From assembly GCF_943371865.1 (NCBI RefSeq), contig NZ_CALRWL010000001.1, forward strand, positions 248,001-312,000: a DNA stretch of 64,000 bases. The letters are read 5' to 3'. The position numbers and the translations under genes were made by a program. Position 1 is the first letter of the stretch. Each line of letters begins with the position of its first letter. This DNA is from Azorhizobium sp943371865. GTDB lineage: Bacteria; Pseudomonadota; Alphaproteobacteria; Rhizobiales; Xanthobacteraceae. The notes below the pieces were generated by a model. The model worked only from the letters and a program-made list of their open reading frames with translations. It was not told where the DNA came from and made no database searches. Of this stretch, positions 16,503 through 25,742 are shown in pieces.

Positions 16503-17522
16503 TCAGCTGCCGTTGCGGCTGCTCAGCTGGGGAATGAACAGGTCGGTCCAGTTCGCCGGCTTCACCTTGATGGTGCCGGCCAACTGCATGAATTCGGCAA
16601 ACTTCATCACCCCATTGGGGGTGGTGGAGAATTGCGTGTCCTTGTCGTTGAGCATTTCCAGCACCTCGTCGACGGAGACCTTCACCTTCGAGCTTTTGAC
16701 GAAGATCTCCGCTGCCAGCTGCTTGTTGGCGGCAATCAGCGCGTCGGCCTCATCCAGGGCCGCCAGCATGGCTTCCGTCATCTTCGGGTTGGCATCCACG
16801 AAGCGCTTGGGGGCGAACACCACGTCCAGGGTGATGTTGCCGATCACGTCCACCGAATTCACCACCCGGTGAATCTTGGGGTCCTTCAATTCCAGATAGG
16901 AGAAGGGCGGGGAGGTGAAGTGGGCGGTGATCTCGGTCTTGCCGGTCAGCAGGGTGGCGAGGCCCTCCGGATGGGGCAGGCTGACCGTCATGGGGTCGAG
17001 CTTGGCATAATTCTCGCGGCCGAATTCATGGGCGGCAATCATCTGCAGCACCACCGCCGACAGCGAGGTCTTGATGCCGGGCAAAGCGATCTTGTCCGGC
17101 GGGGCCAGATCCTTCAGGGTCTTCACGTCAGGCTTGTTGGTGTTGAGCCAGAGCGAGGTGGCGCTCAATCCGCTGATGCCGACGACCTCCACCTTCGGAA
17201 TGCCCTTGGCCTTGGCCCACAGCGTGATGAAGCCGGGGGCGCCGATGCCGGCGAAATCCAGCGAACCGGCCATCATGGCGTCATTGATGACGTTGCCGCC
17301 ATCCAGCATCAGCCAGTTGACCTTGACGTCGCCCAGGCCGGCCTTGGCGGCCTGCTTCTCGATCAGCTTCTGATCTTCCATCACGATCAGCGGCAGATAC
17401 AAAATGCCGTAGCCCTTGGAGACGCGGATCTCCTTCACCTCGGCCAAGGCCGGGGCGGCGGCACTGCCGAGCATCACAGCGACGCTTAGTGCAAGAGATT
17501 GAAGACGCTTGGAAAATGTCAT
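16503..17522 (-). CDS. ABC transporter substrate-binding protein, NMT1/SsuA family (second set)
   Basis: 339 aa with a Sec signal (MTFSKRLQSLALSVAVMLGS..APALA, cut near residue 27) and EIRVSKGYGILYLPLIVMEDQKLIEKQAAKAG, closely parallel to the protein at 11137-12150. FAGIGAPGFITLWAK and GVMKFAEFMQLAGTIK also match family segments. Last gene of an ATPase-permease-SBP operon, so the gene order differs from the first set although the proteins are related. The ligand is unknown; it is likely similar to that of the first set but not identical, given the sequence differences around the pocket segments. Confidence 0.88.
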   Translation of the reverse strand: MTFSKRLQSLALSVAVMLGSAAAPALAEVKEIRVSKGYGILYLPLIVMEDQKLIEKQAAKAGLGDVKVNWLMLDGGNVINDAMMAGSLDFAGIGAPGFITLWAKAKGIPKVEVVGISGLSATSLWLNTNKPDVKTLKDLAPPDKIALPGIKTSLSAVVLQMIAAHEFGRENYAKLDPMTVSLPHPEGLATLLTGKTEITAHFTSPPFSYLELKDPKIHRVVNSVDVIGNITLDVVFAPKRFVDANPKMTEAMLAALDEADALIAANKQLAAEIFVKSSKVKVSVDEVLEMLNDKDTQFSTTPNGVMKFAEFMQLAGTIKVKPANWTDLFIPQLSSRNGS

Positions 17523-17566
17523 GATGTGTCTCCCTAGGTATGGTGTGCCGGATCTGTGTCCGGTTG

Positions 17567-18433
17567 TCAGTGCTGCATGCCCCAGCGGCGGATGGTCTTG
17601 CGCTCGATGGTGGCGAAAATCATGTTCTCCACGAACAGGCCGATCAGGATCACCGTGAACAGGCCGGCGAACACATTGGCGGTTTCCAGCTGGTTGCGGT
17701 TCTCGAAGATGAACCAGCCGAGCCCGCCGGAGCCGGAGGAGACGCCGAACACCAGCTCGGCGGCGATGAGCGTGCGCCAGGCAAAGGCCCAGCCCACCTT
17801 CAGGCCGGTGAGGATGGCCGGGAAGGCGGCGGGGATCAGCACCAGCCGCACCAGCTTCAGCCCGCGCAGGCCGTAGTTCATCCCCACCATGCGCAGGGTG
17901 TTGGACACCGAGCGGAAGCCCGCATGGGTATTGAGCGCGATCGCCCACAGCACCGAATGCACCAGCACGAAGATCACGCTGCCCTGCCCAAGGCCGAACC
18001 AGATCAGCGCCAGCGGCAGCAAAGCGATGGCCGGCAGCGGGTTGAACATGGAGGTCAGCGTTTCCAGCAAATCCGAGCCGATGCGAGAGCCGATGGCCAA
18101 GGTGGTCAAGAGCGCCGCCAGCACGATGCCGATGGAATAGCCGATCAGCAGCGTCTGGATCGAGGCCAAGGCGCGTGCGGGGATGGTGCCGTCGGCCATG
18201 TTGGCGAAGAAGGCCGACAGGGTTTCCAGGAAGGTGGGAAACAGCAGCGGGTTTTCCAGCCAGCGGCCATAGATTTCCCAGGCCACCGCCAAACTGATGA
18301 GAATGAACGCCTTGCGCACGAAGCCGATGCGATAGACCCGCTCGAACCACGACAGGGTCTTTTCCACCTGCGGCAGGTCGGTGCGGCGTTCGGCATTGAT
18401 GATTTCGGGGCGGAAGGTGACGACGTCGGTCAT
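17567..18433 (-). CDS. ABC transporter permease, SsuC/TauC type (second set)
   Basis: 288 aa integral membrane protein with LPAIALLPLALIWFGLGQGS and the EAA-like loop GFRSVSNTLRMVGMNYGL, very similar to the permease at 13003-13929 but without its Ser/Pro-rich tail. Two starts are possible: ATG at 18451 overlapping the ATPase stop (ATGA), or ATG at 18433, chosen because AGGGGA lies 7 nt upstream. It forms the channel with the adjoining ATPase. Confidence 0.92.
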   Translation of the reverse strand: MTDVVTFRPEIINAERRTDLPQVEKTLSWFERVYRIGFVRKAFILISLAVAWEIYGRWLENPLLFPTFLETLSAFFANMADGTIPARALASIQTLLIGYSIGIVLAALLTTLAIGSRIGSDLLETLTSMFNPLPAIALLPLALIWFGLGQGSVIFVLVHSVLWAIALNTHAGFRSVSNTLRMVGMNYGLRGLKLVRLVLIPAAFPAILTGLKVGWAFAWRTLIAAELVFGVSSGSGGLGWFIFENRNQLETANVFAGLFTVILIGLFVENMIFATIERKTIRRWGMQH

Positions 18434-18447
18434 GGCCTGGTCCCCTG

Positions 18448-19224
18448 TCAATGCGCGAAGAGCATGTCGTTGATGCGGGTTTCCAGCGCCGCCTGGGCGC
18501 CGGTTCCCATCATCTCTTTCGGAAGGCTGTTCAGCTCGGCCCGCACCTGGCCGGGATGGGGCGAGAGCAGCAGGATGCGGGTGCCGATGCGGATGGCTTC
18601 CTCGATGGAATGGGTGACGAACAGCACGGTGAAGTGGGTGTCGTCCCAGAGCTGGAGCAGTTCGTCCTGCATCTTGCGGCGGGTGAGGGCGTCAAGGGCG
18701 GCGAAGGGCTCGTCCATCAAGAGCACGTCCGGCTCCATGGCCATGCCGCGGGCGATGGCCACGCGCTGCTTCATGCCGCCGGAGAGCATGTGCGGGAAGC
18801 TGTCGATGAACTTGGTCAGCCCCACCTTGTCGATATAGCTGCGGGCCCGCTCCAGGGCGTCCTTGCCGCTGGCGCGGCCGCTGGAGGTGAGCGCGAAGGC
18901 GACGTTCTCGCCGACCGTCTTCCAGGGCAGCAGCTGGTCGAACTCCTGGAACACCATCATCCGGTCGGGGCCGGGCTCGCGCACTTCGCGGCCCTTGAGC
19001 CGGATGGTGCCTTCGCTGGGGGTGATGTAGCCGCCGATGGCTTTCAGCAAGGTGGACTTGCCGCAGCCGGACGGACCCAGCAGCACAAAGCGATCGGACT
19101 GGAAGACGTTGAAATCGACGCGATACGTGGCCGTGACCAAGGTGTCCGGCGTCTTGTATTGCAGCGTCACGCCCTCCACGCTGAGCAAAGGCGCAGGCGT
19201 GGCCGGCACGGCATGTGCGGTCAT
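18448..19224 (-). CDS. ABC transporter ATP-binding protein, SsuB/TauB type (second set)
   Basis: 258 aa. GPSGCGKST Walker A, the MVFQEFDQLLPWK Q-loop, LSGGMKQR signature, VLLMDEPFAALD Walker B and FVTHS switch are all intact. It is nearly collinear with the ATPase at 12230-12997 (SDRFVLLGPSGCGKSTLLKA shared). First gene of the second importer operon; the two-component system starts 108 nt away on the other strand, so both promoters share that gap. Energises uptake. Confidence 0.93.
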   Translation of the reverse strand: MTAHAVPATPAPLLSVEGVTLQYKTPDTLVTATYRVDFNVFQSDRFVLLGPSGCGKSTLLKAIGGYITPSEGTIRLKGREVREPGPDRMMVFQEFDQLLPWKTVGENVAFALTSSGRASGKDALERARSYIDKVGLTKFIDSFPHMLSGGMKQRVAIARGMAMEPDVLLMDEPFAALDALTRRKMQDELLQLWDDTHFTVLFVTHSIEEAIRIGTRILLLSPHPGQVRAELNSLPKEMMGTGAQAALETRINDMLFAH

Positions 19225-19332
19225 GGATCCTCCCAGATCGGTTGGTCACGAACTCTTGCCGGTTCGCTTGACACCTGGACTATATGCAGGTCCGCTGACT
19301 CAAAACTGACTCCGCTTGGCAAGGGGAAATCG

Positions 19333-19998
19333 GTGCGCATCCTGGTGGTGGAAGACACCCTCGACATCGGCAAGGTCATCGTGCTGCGCCTGGAAAAGAT
19401 GGGCCATGCGGTGGATTGGGAAACCGATGGCCGCACCGCCTCCGAACTGCTGGAGGTGCAGGCCTATGATCTGGTGGTGCTGGATGTGATGCTGCCGGGC
19501 GCCGACGGCTTTGCCATTCTCAAGGGCCTGCGCGGGCGGGGCCTGAAGACCCCTGTATTGATCCTGACCGCGCGTTCGGCGGTGGATGACCGCATCAGCG
19601 CGCTGGACCTGGGCGCGGACGATTATCTCATCAAGCCGTTCGACTATCGCGAGCTGGAGGCCCGGGCGCGGGCGCTGTTGCGGCGGAGCGCCGGCACGCC
19701 GGACAATATCCTGCGCTTCGGCGATCTCACCATCCATCGCGCCGGCCGTACCGCTGCCGTGGGTGACGTGCCGCTGGATCTGACACGGCGCGAACTCACG
19801 GTGCTGGAGATTCTGGCGGCGCGGCAGGGGCGGTTCGTGGCGAAGGAGGAACTGGTGGAGCAATTGTTCAGCTTCGATCAGGACCCCAGCAACAATGCCG
19901 TGGAGCAGTTCGTGGCCCGGCTGCGGCGCAAGCTGGCGTCCACGCGCATCGAGATCCGCACCGCGCGGGGCCTGGGGTATCAGCTTGCGATTGTCTGA
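19333..19998 (+). CDS. OmpR-family response regulator, TctD-like
   Basis: 221 aa. The receiver domain (1-115) has acidic pocket E7/D8, phosphoacceptor Asp51 (VVLDVMLPG), Thr/Ser at LTARS and Lys101 (IKPFD). The C-terminal winged helix (about 125-221) has RRELTVLEIL and the VARLRRKL recognition helix. The start is GTG at 19333 with AAGGGGA 5 nt upstream. It overlaps the kinase gene and diverges from the second NMT1-type importer, so it likely controls that importer; TctD proteins commonly regulate carboxylate uptake. This target is inferred from position only. Confidence 0.88.
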   Translation: MRILVVEDTLDIGKVIVLRLEKMGHAVDWETDGRTASELLEVQAYDLVVLDVMLPGADGFAILKGLRGRGLKTPVLILTARSAVDDRISALDLGADDYLIKPFDYRELEARARALLRRSAGTPDNILRFGDLTIHRAGRTAAVGDVPLDLTRRELTVLEILAARQGRFVAKEELVEQLFSFDQDPSNNAVEQFVARLRRKLASTRIEIRTARGLGYQLAIV

Positions 19999-21367
19999 GA
20001 GTCGGGCCTCCCTCCATGCCCGCATCATCGCCTTCATCGCCGCCATCCTGTGCGGCGGGGCGCTGCTGCTGGGGCTGGCCGCCTGGCAATATGCCTCGGT
20101 GGCGGCGCGTGATGCCTATGACAAATTGCTCATCGGCGGCGTGATCCAGGTGGCGGAGAACCTGTTCGTGCAGGGCGGGGTGGTGACGCTCGATCCGCCG
20201 GCGGCGGCGTTTGCCACCCTGTCGGCCTATGATCTCGTGTTCTACCGCGTCACCGATCCGCGCGGCGTGGTGGTGGCGGGCTATGAGGATCTGGCGCCCG
20301 ACCTGCCGCTGGCGGAGATGCGCTCCGGGGTGGTGCTGAGCGATGGCGTCTATCAGGGCCAGAAGGTGCGCATTGCCGCCATCGGTAAGCAGATCACTGC
20401 GGTTCCGGGCGGGGAGTGGGCCGAGGTGGTGGTGGCGCAGACCGTCCGCGCCCGCGAGGCTCTCGCCGTCGATCTCACCGCCAAGGCCCTGGGCCTGATC
20501 GGCGTCATGAGCTTGCTGGCGCTGGTGGCGGGGGCGTTCTCGGTGCGCATCGCCCTGGCGCCGCTGACCCGTATCGAACGGGAGATCGCCGCCCGCCGCC
20601 CCGATGATCTGCGCCCGATCCAGCATACCCCGCCGCTGGAGGTGCGGGCACTGATCACCGCCATCGATGCCTTCATGCGGCGCCTGTCCGAGCGCATGAG
20701 CCTGATGCAGCGCTTCATTGCCGACGCCGCGCATCAATTGCGCACCCCGCTGGCGGCGCTGGACGCCCAGGCGGAAATGCTCTCCGCCGCGCCCGAAGAG
20801 GACCAGGCGGCGCAGATCGCCCGCCTGCGCAAGGGCGTATCCGATCTGGGGCGGCTCACCAGCCAATTGCTCGATCATGCCATGATCGCCCATCGCACCG
20901 AGATGATCCCGTTCCAGATGCTGGACCTGAATGGGCTGGCGCAGTCGGTACTGTCGCATGCGGTGCCGCTGTCGCTGGAACGGGAGGTCAGCATCGCCTT
21001 CGTGCCCGGCGCCGAGGCGGTGCTGGTTATGGGCGACGCCATCAGCCTGCGCGAAGCCCTGTCGAACCTCATCCACAATGCCCTGACCCATGGTGCGACC
21101 TCGCGCCTGACCGTGCGGGTCGGCCAGGACGGGGATGGGGTGTTCTTGGCGGTGTGCGACGATGGGCCGGGCATTCCGGCGACCGAGCGCGAGCGCCTGT
21201 TGGCGCCGTTCGAGACCGGCGCTGCGGATACGGCCGGTTCCGGCCTCGGCCTCGCCATCGCCTCCGACGTGGCCAAGGCCCATGGCGGCGCGGTCTCGTT
21301 CTCGACCGCGGCGGAGGGGTTCTGCGTGCGCCTGACCCTTCAGGGCGGAACGCCGCCACCGGAGTAG
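19985..21367 (+). CDS. Sensor histidine kinase, TctE-like
   Basis: About 460 aa. Order: short cytoplasmic start, TM1 (~12-32), periplasmic 2CSK_N-type sensor (~35-160), TM2 (~166-188), linker, DHp with FIADAAHQLRTPLAAL (His250), then HATPase with N box LSNLIHNAL, G1 DDGPGIP and G2 GSGLGLAI. The AAHQLRTPL form is typical of TctE kinases. No ATG or GTG fits; TTG at 19985 or 19991 inside the regulator's last codons is the probable start, giving an 8-14 nt overlap, so the exact N-terminus is uncertain. Partner of the preceding regulator. Confidence 0.85.
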   Translation: MRLSESRASLHARIIAFIAAILCGGALLLGLAAWQYASVAARDAYDKLLIGGVIQVAENLFVQGGVVTLDPPAAAFATLSAYDLVFYRVTDPRGVVVAGYEDLAPDLPLAEMRSGVVLSDGVYQGQKVRIAAIGKQITAVPGGEWAEVVVAQTVRAREALAVDLTAKALGLIGVMSLLALVAGAFSVRIALAPLTRIEREIAARRPDDLRPIQHTPPLEVRALITAIDAFMRRLSERMSLMQRFIADAAHQLRTPLAALDAQAEMLSAAPEEDQAAQIARLRKGVSDLGRLTSQLLDHAMIAHRTEMIPFQMLDLNGLAQSVLSHAVPLSLEREVSIAFVPGAEAVLVMGDAISLREALSNLIHNALTHGATSRLTVRVGQDGDGVFLAVCDDGPGIPATERERLLAPFETGAADTAGSGLGLAIASDVAKAHGGAVSFSTAAEGFCVRLTLQGGTPPPE

Positions 21368-21698
21368 GGCCTGCGGCACGACCTTGAGACCCCACCGGGC
21401 GGACACAACGGATTTCATGCCGCGTTTGGGGTAAGCGCCCACAGGTTTTGTGGGAGGTATTATTTGCGGGTTATGGCGGCGAAAATCCCACGAGCCTCGG
21501 GCATGTCGCATCGCCGTCATCGCGCCCCGCTAATCGAATGTGCTGCTTTGATTACGGTTTCCGGCGTCGGTTCCGGCCGGATGCAAGCTCAAGGCAAGCT
21601 CGTCCCCACACGGTATCCCGCGCTCTGCACGGCCATGAGGGCTGGCGCAAGCACTCCCACGAGGGTGGACGTGGGACTATTGGAGTGACTGTGCCTTC
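21368..21698. other. Intergenic region before the ATP-grasp gene, with hairpins
   Basis: No convincing gene. A small hairpin CCCACA/TGTGGG lies near 21440-21455. Closer to the next gene, CACT+CCCACG (21652-21661) can pair with CGTGGG (21670-21675) and AGTG (21684-21687). The second arm includes part of GGAG (21682-21685), the only ribosome-site-like sequence before the ATG at 21699. Confidence 0.4.
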
Positions 21699-22976
21699 AT
21701 GACGAATGCCGTCCTAGTCCCGGCGATGCCGGGCCCCGCTTCGCGCGCTTCAGGGGCGCTGATCGGTACAGCCGCCCTGGTGCGGTGGTTCGAGGAGGGG
21801 CACGATCTCGCACCGGTGTGGGACCATCTTGTCGCCCGGGCTGAAAGCGACCCCACCGATGCGGCCGCATTGATGGACATGTCGACATTGCTGCTCATTC
21901 GCAAGGCGCGCCGCAAGGGCGAGGCCGCCCAGGCTGCAGCCCTGAACCTGCGCCGGGATTATCTCCGCACCTATGGCGGCGGCGGCGGGGTGCGCCTGCT
22001 GGCCTTTGTCACCGCCGGCGACCTGATGGCCAATACGCCGCTGGATTTTCTGCTCACCGGTTCCGATTTCGAGTTGCACCTGTTCTATGTGGACAAGGAC
22101 ACCGCCACGTTGGCCGACGTGCCGGCCCATGATGTGGCCATCGTGGCCATCGGCGAGTCGCCGGAGAACCAGGCCGTACTGAGCACGCTTGCCCGCCTGC
22201 TCAAGGATTGGCCGGCACCGATCGTCAATGGCCCGCCGATGCGCATCGCGGCGCTGACGCGGGATCAGGTATGCGCCTTGTTCGCCGACGTGCCCTCGGT
22301 CCTGGCGCCCGCCACCAGGCGGGTCGATCGCCAGACGCTGCTGGATATCGCGCGCGGCGACCAGCATGTGGGGGCGGTGATGCCGGGCACCGCGTTTCCG
22401 CTCATCGTGCGCCCGATCGGCAGCCATGCGGGCGAGGGGTTGGAGAAGATCGACGATCCCGCCACCTTGCTGGTCTATCTGCTGGAGCGCCGCGAGCCGG
22501 ATTTCTTCCTCTCGCCGTTCATCGATTATCGCGGCGCGGACGGCATGTTCCGCAAGCAGCGCATCGCCTTCATCGACGGCAAGGCTTATGCCAGCCATGC
22601 GGCGACGTCCGCCCATTGGATGGTGCATTACGTCAATGCCAGCATGCGCCATTTCCCCGAGCGCCGGGCGGAAGAGGCGGCCTTCATGGCGGGCTTCGAC
22701 CGCGACTTTGCGGTGCGCCACGCGGATGCCTTCAAGGCCCTGTCCGAGCGGATCGGCCTCGATTATTTCGCCATCGACAGCGCCGAACTGCCCGATGGCC
22801 GCCTGCTGCTGTTCGAGGCGGATGTGGCGATGGTGATCCATGATGCGGATTGCGCCCGCACCTTCCCCTACAAGAAGCCGGTGATGCACCGTCTGTTCGC
22901 GGCGTTCCAGCAGGCCATTTCCGCCCGGTGCGGGCGTCAGGCCCGCCAAGCCCAGGTCAAATCCTCCGCCGCGTGA
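21699..22976 (+). CDS. Protein with N-terminal helical (TPR-like) part and C-terminal ATP-grasp-like domain
   Basis: 425 aa, no signal peptide. Residues ~20-85 look helical (SDPTDAAALMDMSTLLLIRKARRKG; one TPR-like unit). Residues ~100-185 resemble a Rossmann-like pre-ATP-grasp domain (VRLLAFVTAGDLMANTPLDF). The C-terminal half carries ATP-grasp-like features: FPLIVRPIGSHAGEGLEKI (a Lys/Arg-plus-Gly-rich loop), IDYRGADGMFRKQRIAFIDG and LLLFEADVAMVIHD (acidic metal ligands). It may ligate an amino acid or peptide, but the substrate is unknown. No precursor-peptide gene or modification partner is evident next door. Function is not assigned. The ATG at 21699 is the only reasonable start; the ribosome site is 13 nt away and may be masked by a hairpin. 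Confidence 0.7.
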   Translation: MTNAVLVPAMPGPASRASGALIGTAALVRWFEEGHDLAPVWDHLVARAESDPTDAAALMDMSTLLLIRKARRKGEAAQAAALNLRRDYLRTYGGGGGVRLLAFVTAGDLMANTPLDFLLTGSDFELHLFYVDKDTATLADVPAHDVAIVAIGESPENQAVLSTLARLLKDWPAPIVNGPPMRIAALTRDQVCALFADVPSVLAPATRRVDRQTLLDIARGDQHVGAVMPGTAFPLIVRPIGSHAGEGLEKIDDPATLLVYLLERREPDFFLSPFIDYRGADGMFRKQRIAFIDGKAYASHAATSAHWMVHYVNASMRHFPERRAEEAAFMAGFDRDFAVRHADAFKALSERIGLDYFAIDSAELPDGRLLLFEADVAMVIHDADCARTFPYKKPVMHRLFAAFQQAISARCGRQARQAQVKSSAA

Positions 22977-23015
22977 CCGCGCGCCGGGCCGCCCGGCTCG
23001 ACCGCACCGGAACGC

Positions 23016-25127
23016 CTACCCTTCCGCCAGGAGCGCCGCGGCGATCCGCTCGCCGGTGAGCGGCAGGTCCCGCACCCGCGCGCCCAGCGCGCGCGCCACC
23101 GCATTGCAGATGGCGGCGCCGATGGGACCCTGCGTCACCTCGCCAATCCCAAGGGCCGGGCTGCGCGGGTCGCCGATGAAACGGGTCTCGATGTCCGGGA
23201 TCTCGGAGAAGCGCAGAATGGGATAGCTGTCCCAATCCGCGGTGGCAATGGCACCTTCGGCAAAGCGCACCTGCTCCTTGAGCGCCCAACTGGCGCCCTG
23301 GATGATGCCGCCCTCCACTTGGTTGCGGGCGCCGTCGGGATTGATCACCAGGCCCGCATCCACCGCGCACCACACGCGGGTGAGGCGCGGGGCCTCGTCC
23401 ACCTCCACTTCCGCCACCAGGCCCACATAGGCCGCCACATTCTTGTAGCGCCCGAACGCGAAGCCCTTGGCCCGGCCGTTGCCATCCGCGCCCTCGAACC
23501 ATCCGCTCATGCGGGCGGCTGCCTCGATCACGGCGCGGGCGCGCGGATCGGACATATGCCGCAGGCGGTAGGTCACCGGATCCATGCCTGCCAGTTCCGC
23601 CGCCTCGTCCATGGCGCCCTCGATGGCCAGGGTGTTGGCGAACGCCCCCAGCCCGCGCATGGACGAGGTGCGCACCGGCGGCTGGGCCACGAAATGCTGG
23701 ACGATGCGCTGGTGGGGAAAATCATACAGGGCCACGGCATTGCGGTTGGCACCACCGCCGGCGGCGTCCGGGAGGTCGGGGGCCAGCGGATCGAGGATCG
23801 GCTCGGGCAAGGCGGCGGCGCCGTTCAGGTGCACGGCGCCATTGATGCCCGGCCGGCGGGCGTGGGAGGCGCTCCAGATGTTCAGCGTCCACTCGGTGGG
23901 ACGGAAGTCCGCATCGAGCCCGGCGTCCACCTGCACCACCATGGCGGCGCCGAACGGGGCGGCGGTCATCTCGTCGGCGCGGCTCCACAGCAGGCGCACC
24001 GGCACATCGGGACGTTGCAAGGCGATCACTGCCGCATCGAAGGCGGCGTCGTCGGCGCCATTGTGGCCATAGCAGCCGGCGCCCTGATGGTGGATCACGT
24101 CCACCTGCGCCGGCGACAGGCGCAGCGCCGTCGCCAGCGCGCCGCGCAGCAAGGTGACGCCCTGGGAATGGGTCCAGACCGTCAGCCGATCTGCCGACCA
24201 CTGGGCGAGGGCGCAGGAGGGGGCGATGGAGCCATGGGCCAGATAGGGCCGGGAATAAGCGGCGCTGAACCGCCGCGTCACCGTGCCCGGCGTGCCGATG
24301 TCGCGGCGGGTGATATCGGTGGGCATATTGCGCAGGGACGCGGCTTCATCCAGCCCGTCGGCGGGCACGGCACCTCCGGTCCAAATGGCACGGGCCTTGA
24401 GAGCTTCGGCGGCTGCGGCCACCGCCAACTCATCGTCCCCCAGCACCGCCGCCAGGTGCCCGTGGCGGATCAGCTCCACGCCGGGATGACGCTGCAGGAC
24501 GGCGGTGTCGAGGCGGGTCAGAAGGGCGCCCCAGCGTGGCGGATGCAGCATCCGGGCGTGCCGCAGTCCGGCCGGCGCCAGATCGTGAATGAAGGGCGCG
24601 CCGCCGATCTTCGCCGGCAGATCGAGGCGCGGCACGTCGGTGCCCACCACGCGCAACTCGCCATGGGCCTTCACCGGCGCGCTGCCGGTGGCGTCACCGG
24701 TGAGGTCGAGCCGGGGCGCGATCGACCAATAGTCGAGCCCGGTGGGGCTGTCGCCGCGCATGACGGCGCCCGCGCTCAGTGTCAGGGCGGCGGACGGGCA
24801 GCCCAACTGTGCGGCAGCGGCATCCAGCACCTTGGCCCGGACTTCCGCGCACACCAGGCGTATGGCGCCGCCCGATTGCTGGATCGACAGGCTGCCCGCC
24901 GTATAGCCCTCGGCGGGGGCTGTGCGGGTGTCGCCGGAGACCAGCCGCAGACGCGCCATGGGCACATCCAATTCGTCGGCGGCGATCTGGGCGAGAGCGG
25001 TGAGGATGCCTTGTCCCAGTTCCACCTTTCCGGTGCGCACGGTGACATGGCCGGGTTCGGAAAAATCCAGCCAGTGGTCGAGGCGCGGGTTCTGGCTGAG
25101 GCTTGCGGGCAAGGTATTGGCGATCAT
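23016..25127 (-). CDS. Molybdenum hydroxylase large subunit, IorB/NicB (isoquinoline/nicotinate dehydrogenase) type
   Basis: 703 aa. Family features: the first NPRLDHWLDF and VRTGKVELGQGILTALAQIAADELDV block, and the C-terminal GIGEVTQGPIGAAICNAVARALG with the catalytic Glu near residue 663. It binds the molybdopterin cofactor and hydroxylates an N-heterocycle or aldehyde using water. The ATG at 25127 overlaps the small subunit as ATGA; longer reading frames upstream are the small subunit's DNA. No FAD subunit is adjacent, so electrons probably go to a cytochrome, as in other two-subunit enzymes. No Tat signal is seen in the subunit itself. Confidence 0.85.
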   Translation of the reverse strand: MIANTLPASLSQNPRLDHWLDFSEPGHVTVRTGKVELGQGILTALAQIAADELDVPMARLRLVSGDTRTAPAEGYTAGSLSIQQSGGAIRLVCAEVRAKVLDAAAAQLGCPSAALTLSAGAVMRGDSPTGLDYWSIAPRLDLTGDATGSAPVKAHGELRVVGTDVPRLDLPAKIGGAPFIHDLAPAGLRHARMLHPPRWGALLTRLDTAVLQRHPGVELIRHGHLAAVLGDDELAVAAAAEALKARAIWTGGAVPADGLDEAASLRNMPTDITRRDIGTPGTVTRRFSAAYSRPYLAHGSIAPSCALAQWSADRLTVWTHSQGVTLLRGALATALRLSPAQVDVIHHQGAGCYGHNGADDAAFDAAVIALQRPDVPVRLLWSRADEMTAAPFGAAMVVQVDAGLDADFRPTEWTLNIWSASHARRPGINGAVHLNGAAALPEPILDPLAPDLPDAAGGGANRNAVALYDFPHQRIVQHFVAQPPVRTSSMRGLGAFANTLAIEGAMDEAAELAGMDPVTYRLRHMSDPRARAVIEAAARMSGWFEGADGNGRAKGFAFGRYKNVAAYVGLVAEVEVDEAPRLTRVWCAVDAGLVINPDGARNQVEGGIIQGASWALKEQVRFAEGAIATADWDSYPILRFSEIPDIETRFIGDPRSPALGIGEVTQGPIGAAICNAVARALGARVRDLPLTGERIAAALLAEG

Positions 25128-25603
25128 GCGGGCTCTCCCGCCATGGCGCGGGCCGCGCGCTCCACCGCCTGCACCATGCGCGGCTGCGCGCCGCAGCGGC
25201 ATAGATGCGGCTCCAGGGCGGCGATGATCTCCGCGCGCTGCGGCGTGGGCGTGTGGGTCAGCAAAGCCTTGGCGGACATCAGGATTCCCGAAAGGCAATA
25301 GCCGCATTGCCCGGCCTGTTCGCCGAGGAACGCTGTCACCAAAGGATGGGGCGTCTCGCCCGCCATCAGTCCTTCGGCGGTCTCGATGGCTGTGTCCGCG
25401 CATTGCCAGAGCGACAAGGTGCAGGCGTAGCTGGGCTTGCCGTCCACCAGCACCATGCAGGCGCCGCACTGTTCCAGCCCGCAGCCGAACCGGCTGGCTT
25501 TCAGGTCCAGCGTGTTGCGCAGGACGTGCAGGAGAGGGGTGTCCTCATCGGCCGTCACCATGTGCGTAGCGCCATTGATGTGAAGAGTGACCGTTCGCAT
25601 CAT
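25124..25603 (-). CDS. Molybdenum hydroxylase [2Fe-2S] small subunit, IorA/NicA type
   Basis: 159 aa. The plant-ferredoxin-like N-terminal domain has Cys41, 46, 49 and 61 (CGLEQCGAC...C), and the C-terminal helical domain has Cys100, 103, 135 and 137 (CGYC...CRC): the full set for two [2Fe-2S] clusters. It passes electrons from the Mo centre of the large subunit, whose gene it overlaps by 4 nt. Two tandem ATGs open the gene. A TTGACA on the minus strand in the upstream gap (25604-25742) is a possible -35, without a clear -10. Confidence 0.92.
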   Translation of the reverse strand: MMRTVTLHINGATHMVTADEDTPLLHVLRNTLDLKASRFGCGLEQCGACMVLVDGKPSYACTLSLWQCADTAIETAEGLMAGETPHPLVTAFLGEQAGQCGYCLSGILMSAKALLTHTPTPQRAEIIAALEPHLCRCGAQPRMVQAVERAARAMAGEPA

Positions 25604-25742
25604 GAGGTGACCTTGAAGGCTTGGGGCTCAGTGTGCGCTCGTCGCGCCCACCGCCCGCCATGGGATGGGCATCGGCATCCGTCAGACTTAATAGCTTGGA
25701 ATGTGTCAATGCAATCCTGGGCGAGGGGCGGGAGGGCCCGCC

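Noticed and set aside
21448..21702. Short plus-strand frames before the ATP-grasp gene, considered as a peptide precursor for it
   Set aside because: No ribosome site, no conserved core-like repeats or leader motif, and basic composition typical of chance frames.
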